Below are positions 33,223 through 33,313 of a stretch of 33,313 bases of DNA, piece by piece. Each line of letters starts with the position of its first letter. Within the stretch, counting starts at the first letter, position 1. Source of the DNA: Gammaproteobacteria bacterium (lineage in GTDB: Bacteria; Pseudomonadota; Gammaproteobacteria; UBA6186; Azoamicaceae); NCBI GenBank assembly GCA_030431675.1, contig JAUIIV010000011.1:1-33313 (forward strand), written 5' to 3'. The notes beneath the pieces were generated by a model, which did not search any database, had not been told where the DNA came from, and saw only the letters and a list, made by a program, of their open reading frames with translations. The translations under genes and the position numbers were made by a program.

Positions 33223-33242
33223 TGATCCCAAGAAAAAGTAGA
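33223..33242 (+). repeat. Left terminal inverted repeat of the right IS3 element
   Basis: TGATCCCAAGAAAAAGTAGA starts with TG as IS3-family ends do and lies 39 bases before the OrfA start. It matches 17 of 20 bases of the inverted copy at 91-110. Confidence 0.8.
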
Positions 33243-33281
33243 ATTTTTATGGCAAAATAGAGCTAATAGGAGTTCTAACTT

Positions 33282-33313
33282 ATGAGAAAATCAAAATTTA
33301 CAGAGTCAGAGAT
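33282..33313 (+). CDS. IS3-family transposase OrfA, N-terminal end (partial)
   Basis: The visible residues MRKSKFTESE match the usual start of IS3-family OrfA (MRKSRFTESQI...), the helix-turn-helix DNA-binding subunit. Shine-Dalgarno AGGAG (33268-33272) stands nine bases before the ATG. The gene runs out of the window. Confidence 0.8.
   Translation, partial: MRKSKFTESE

Noticed and set aside
1..33313. CRISPR array, prophage cluster, toxin-antitoxin or restriction system
   Set aside because: No regularly spaced repeats, no capsid/terminase/tail genes, and no small paired toxin-antitoxin or methylase-nuclease pair were seen. The lone tyrosine recombinase is not enough to call a prophage.

Overview
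The window is 33 kb of compact, AT-rich bacterial DNA. Convergent genes often overlap at their stop codons, and operon genes overlap by 4 to 20 bases. HemF, PrlC, YhbY, pitrilysin and AapJQMP point to a gammaproteobacterium. A decayed ankyrin-repeat gene, several lineage-specific proteins, a dicarboxylate carrier of the type found in intracellular bacteria, an HMG-CoA synthase and insertion sequences suggest a host-associated lineage near Legionellales/Coxiellales. That placement is inference from gene content; no rRNA or other phylogenetic marker is present.

Layout. Bases 1-110 are the 3' end of an IS3-family element, which cuts into a hypothetical gene (to 738). Bases 735-5826 (minus) are a nutrient-uptake operon: a DASS anion transporter followed by aapJ-aapQ-aapM-aapP. 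Bases 5993-6812 (plus) hold a small unknown gene overlapping an odd prepilin. Bases 6876-7622 (minus) encode a very basic protein with a perfect heptad zipper. Bases 7885-10058 are a broken ankyrin-repeat gene. A second solitary prepilin (10081-10683) and a coupled pair, HMG-CoA synthase plus TPR methyltransferase (10799-13407), follow on the minus strand. Then come two small membrane proteins, a membrane GGDEF protein, a tyrosine recombinase coupled to a TPR protein, pitrilysin, an orphan histidine kinase, and the prlC-unknown-xseA-xseB operon. The right part has a divergent deiminase-fold protein, a 718-residue unknown, an IS200/IS605 (tnpB) remnant whose end now supplies the last codons of hemF, a small membrane protein, tRNA-Arg(TCG), yhbY and a coiled-coil unknown. 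The window closes with the 5' end of a second IS3 element. Its inverted repeat matches the one at the left edge, so the whole segment is bracketed by related IS copies in the same orientation.

How the parts relate. The left operon imports amino acids and dicarboxylates. XseA/XseB, PrlC, pitrilysin, HemF and YhbY are housekeeping. The recombinase/TPR pair, the HMG-CoA synthase/methyltransferase pair, the zipper protein and the deiminase-fold protein are the less explained parts. Several genes lack a Shine-Dalgarno and have a -10 box 5-7 bases before the start codon, suggesting leaderless mRNAs. All calls are from reading the sequence; no database search was run.
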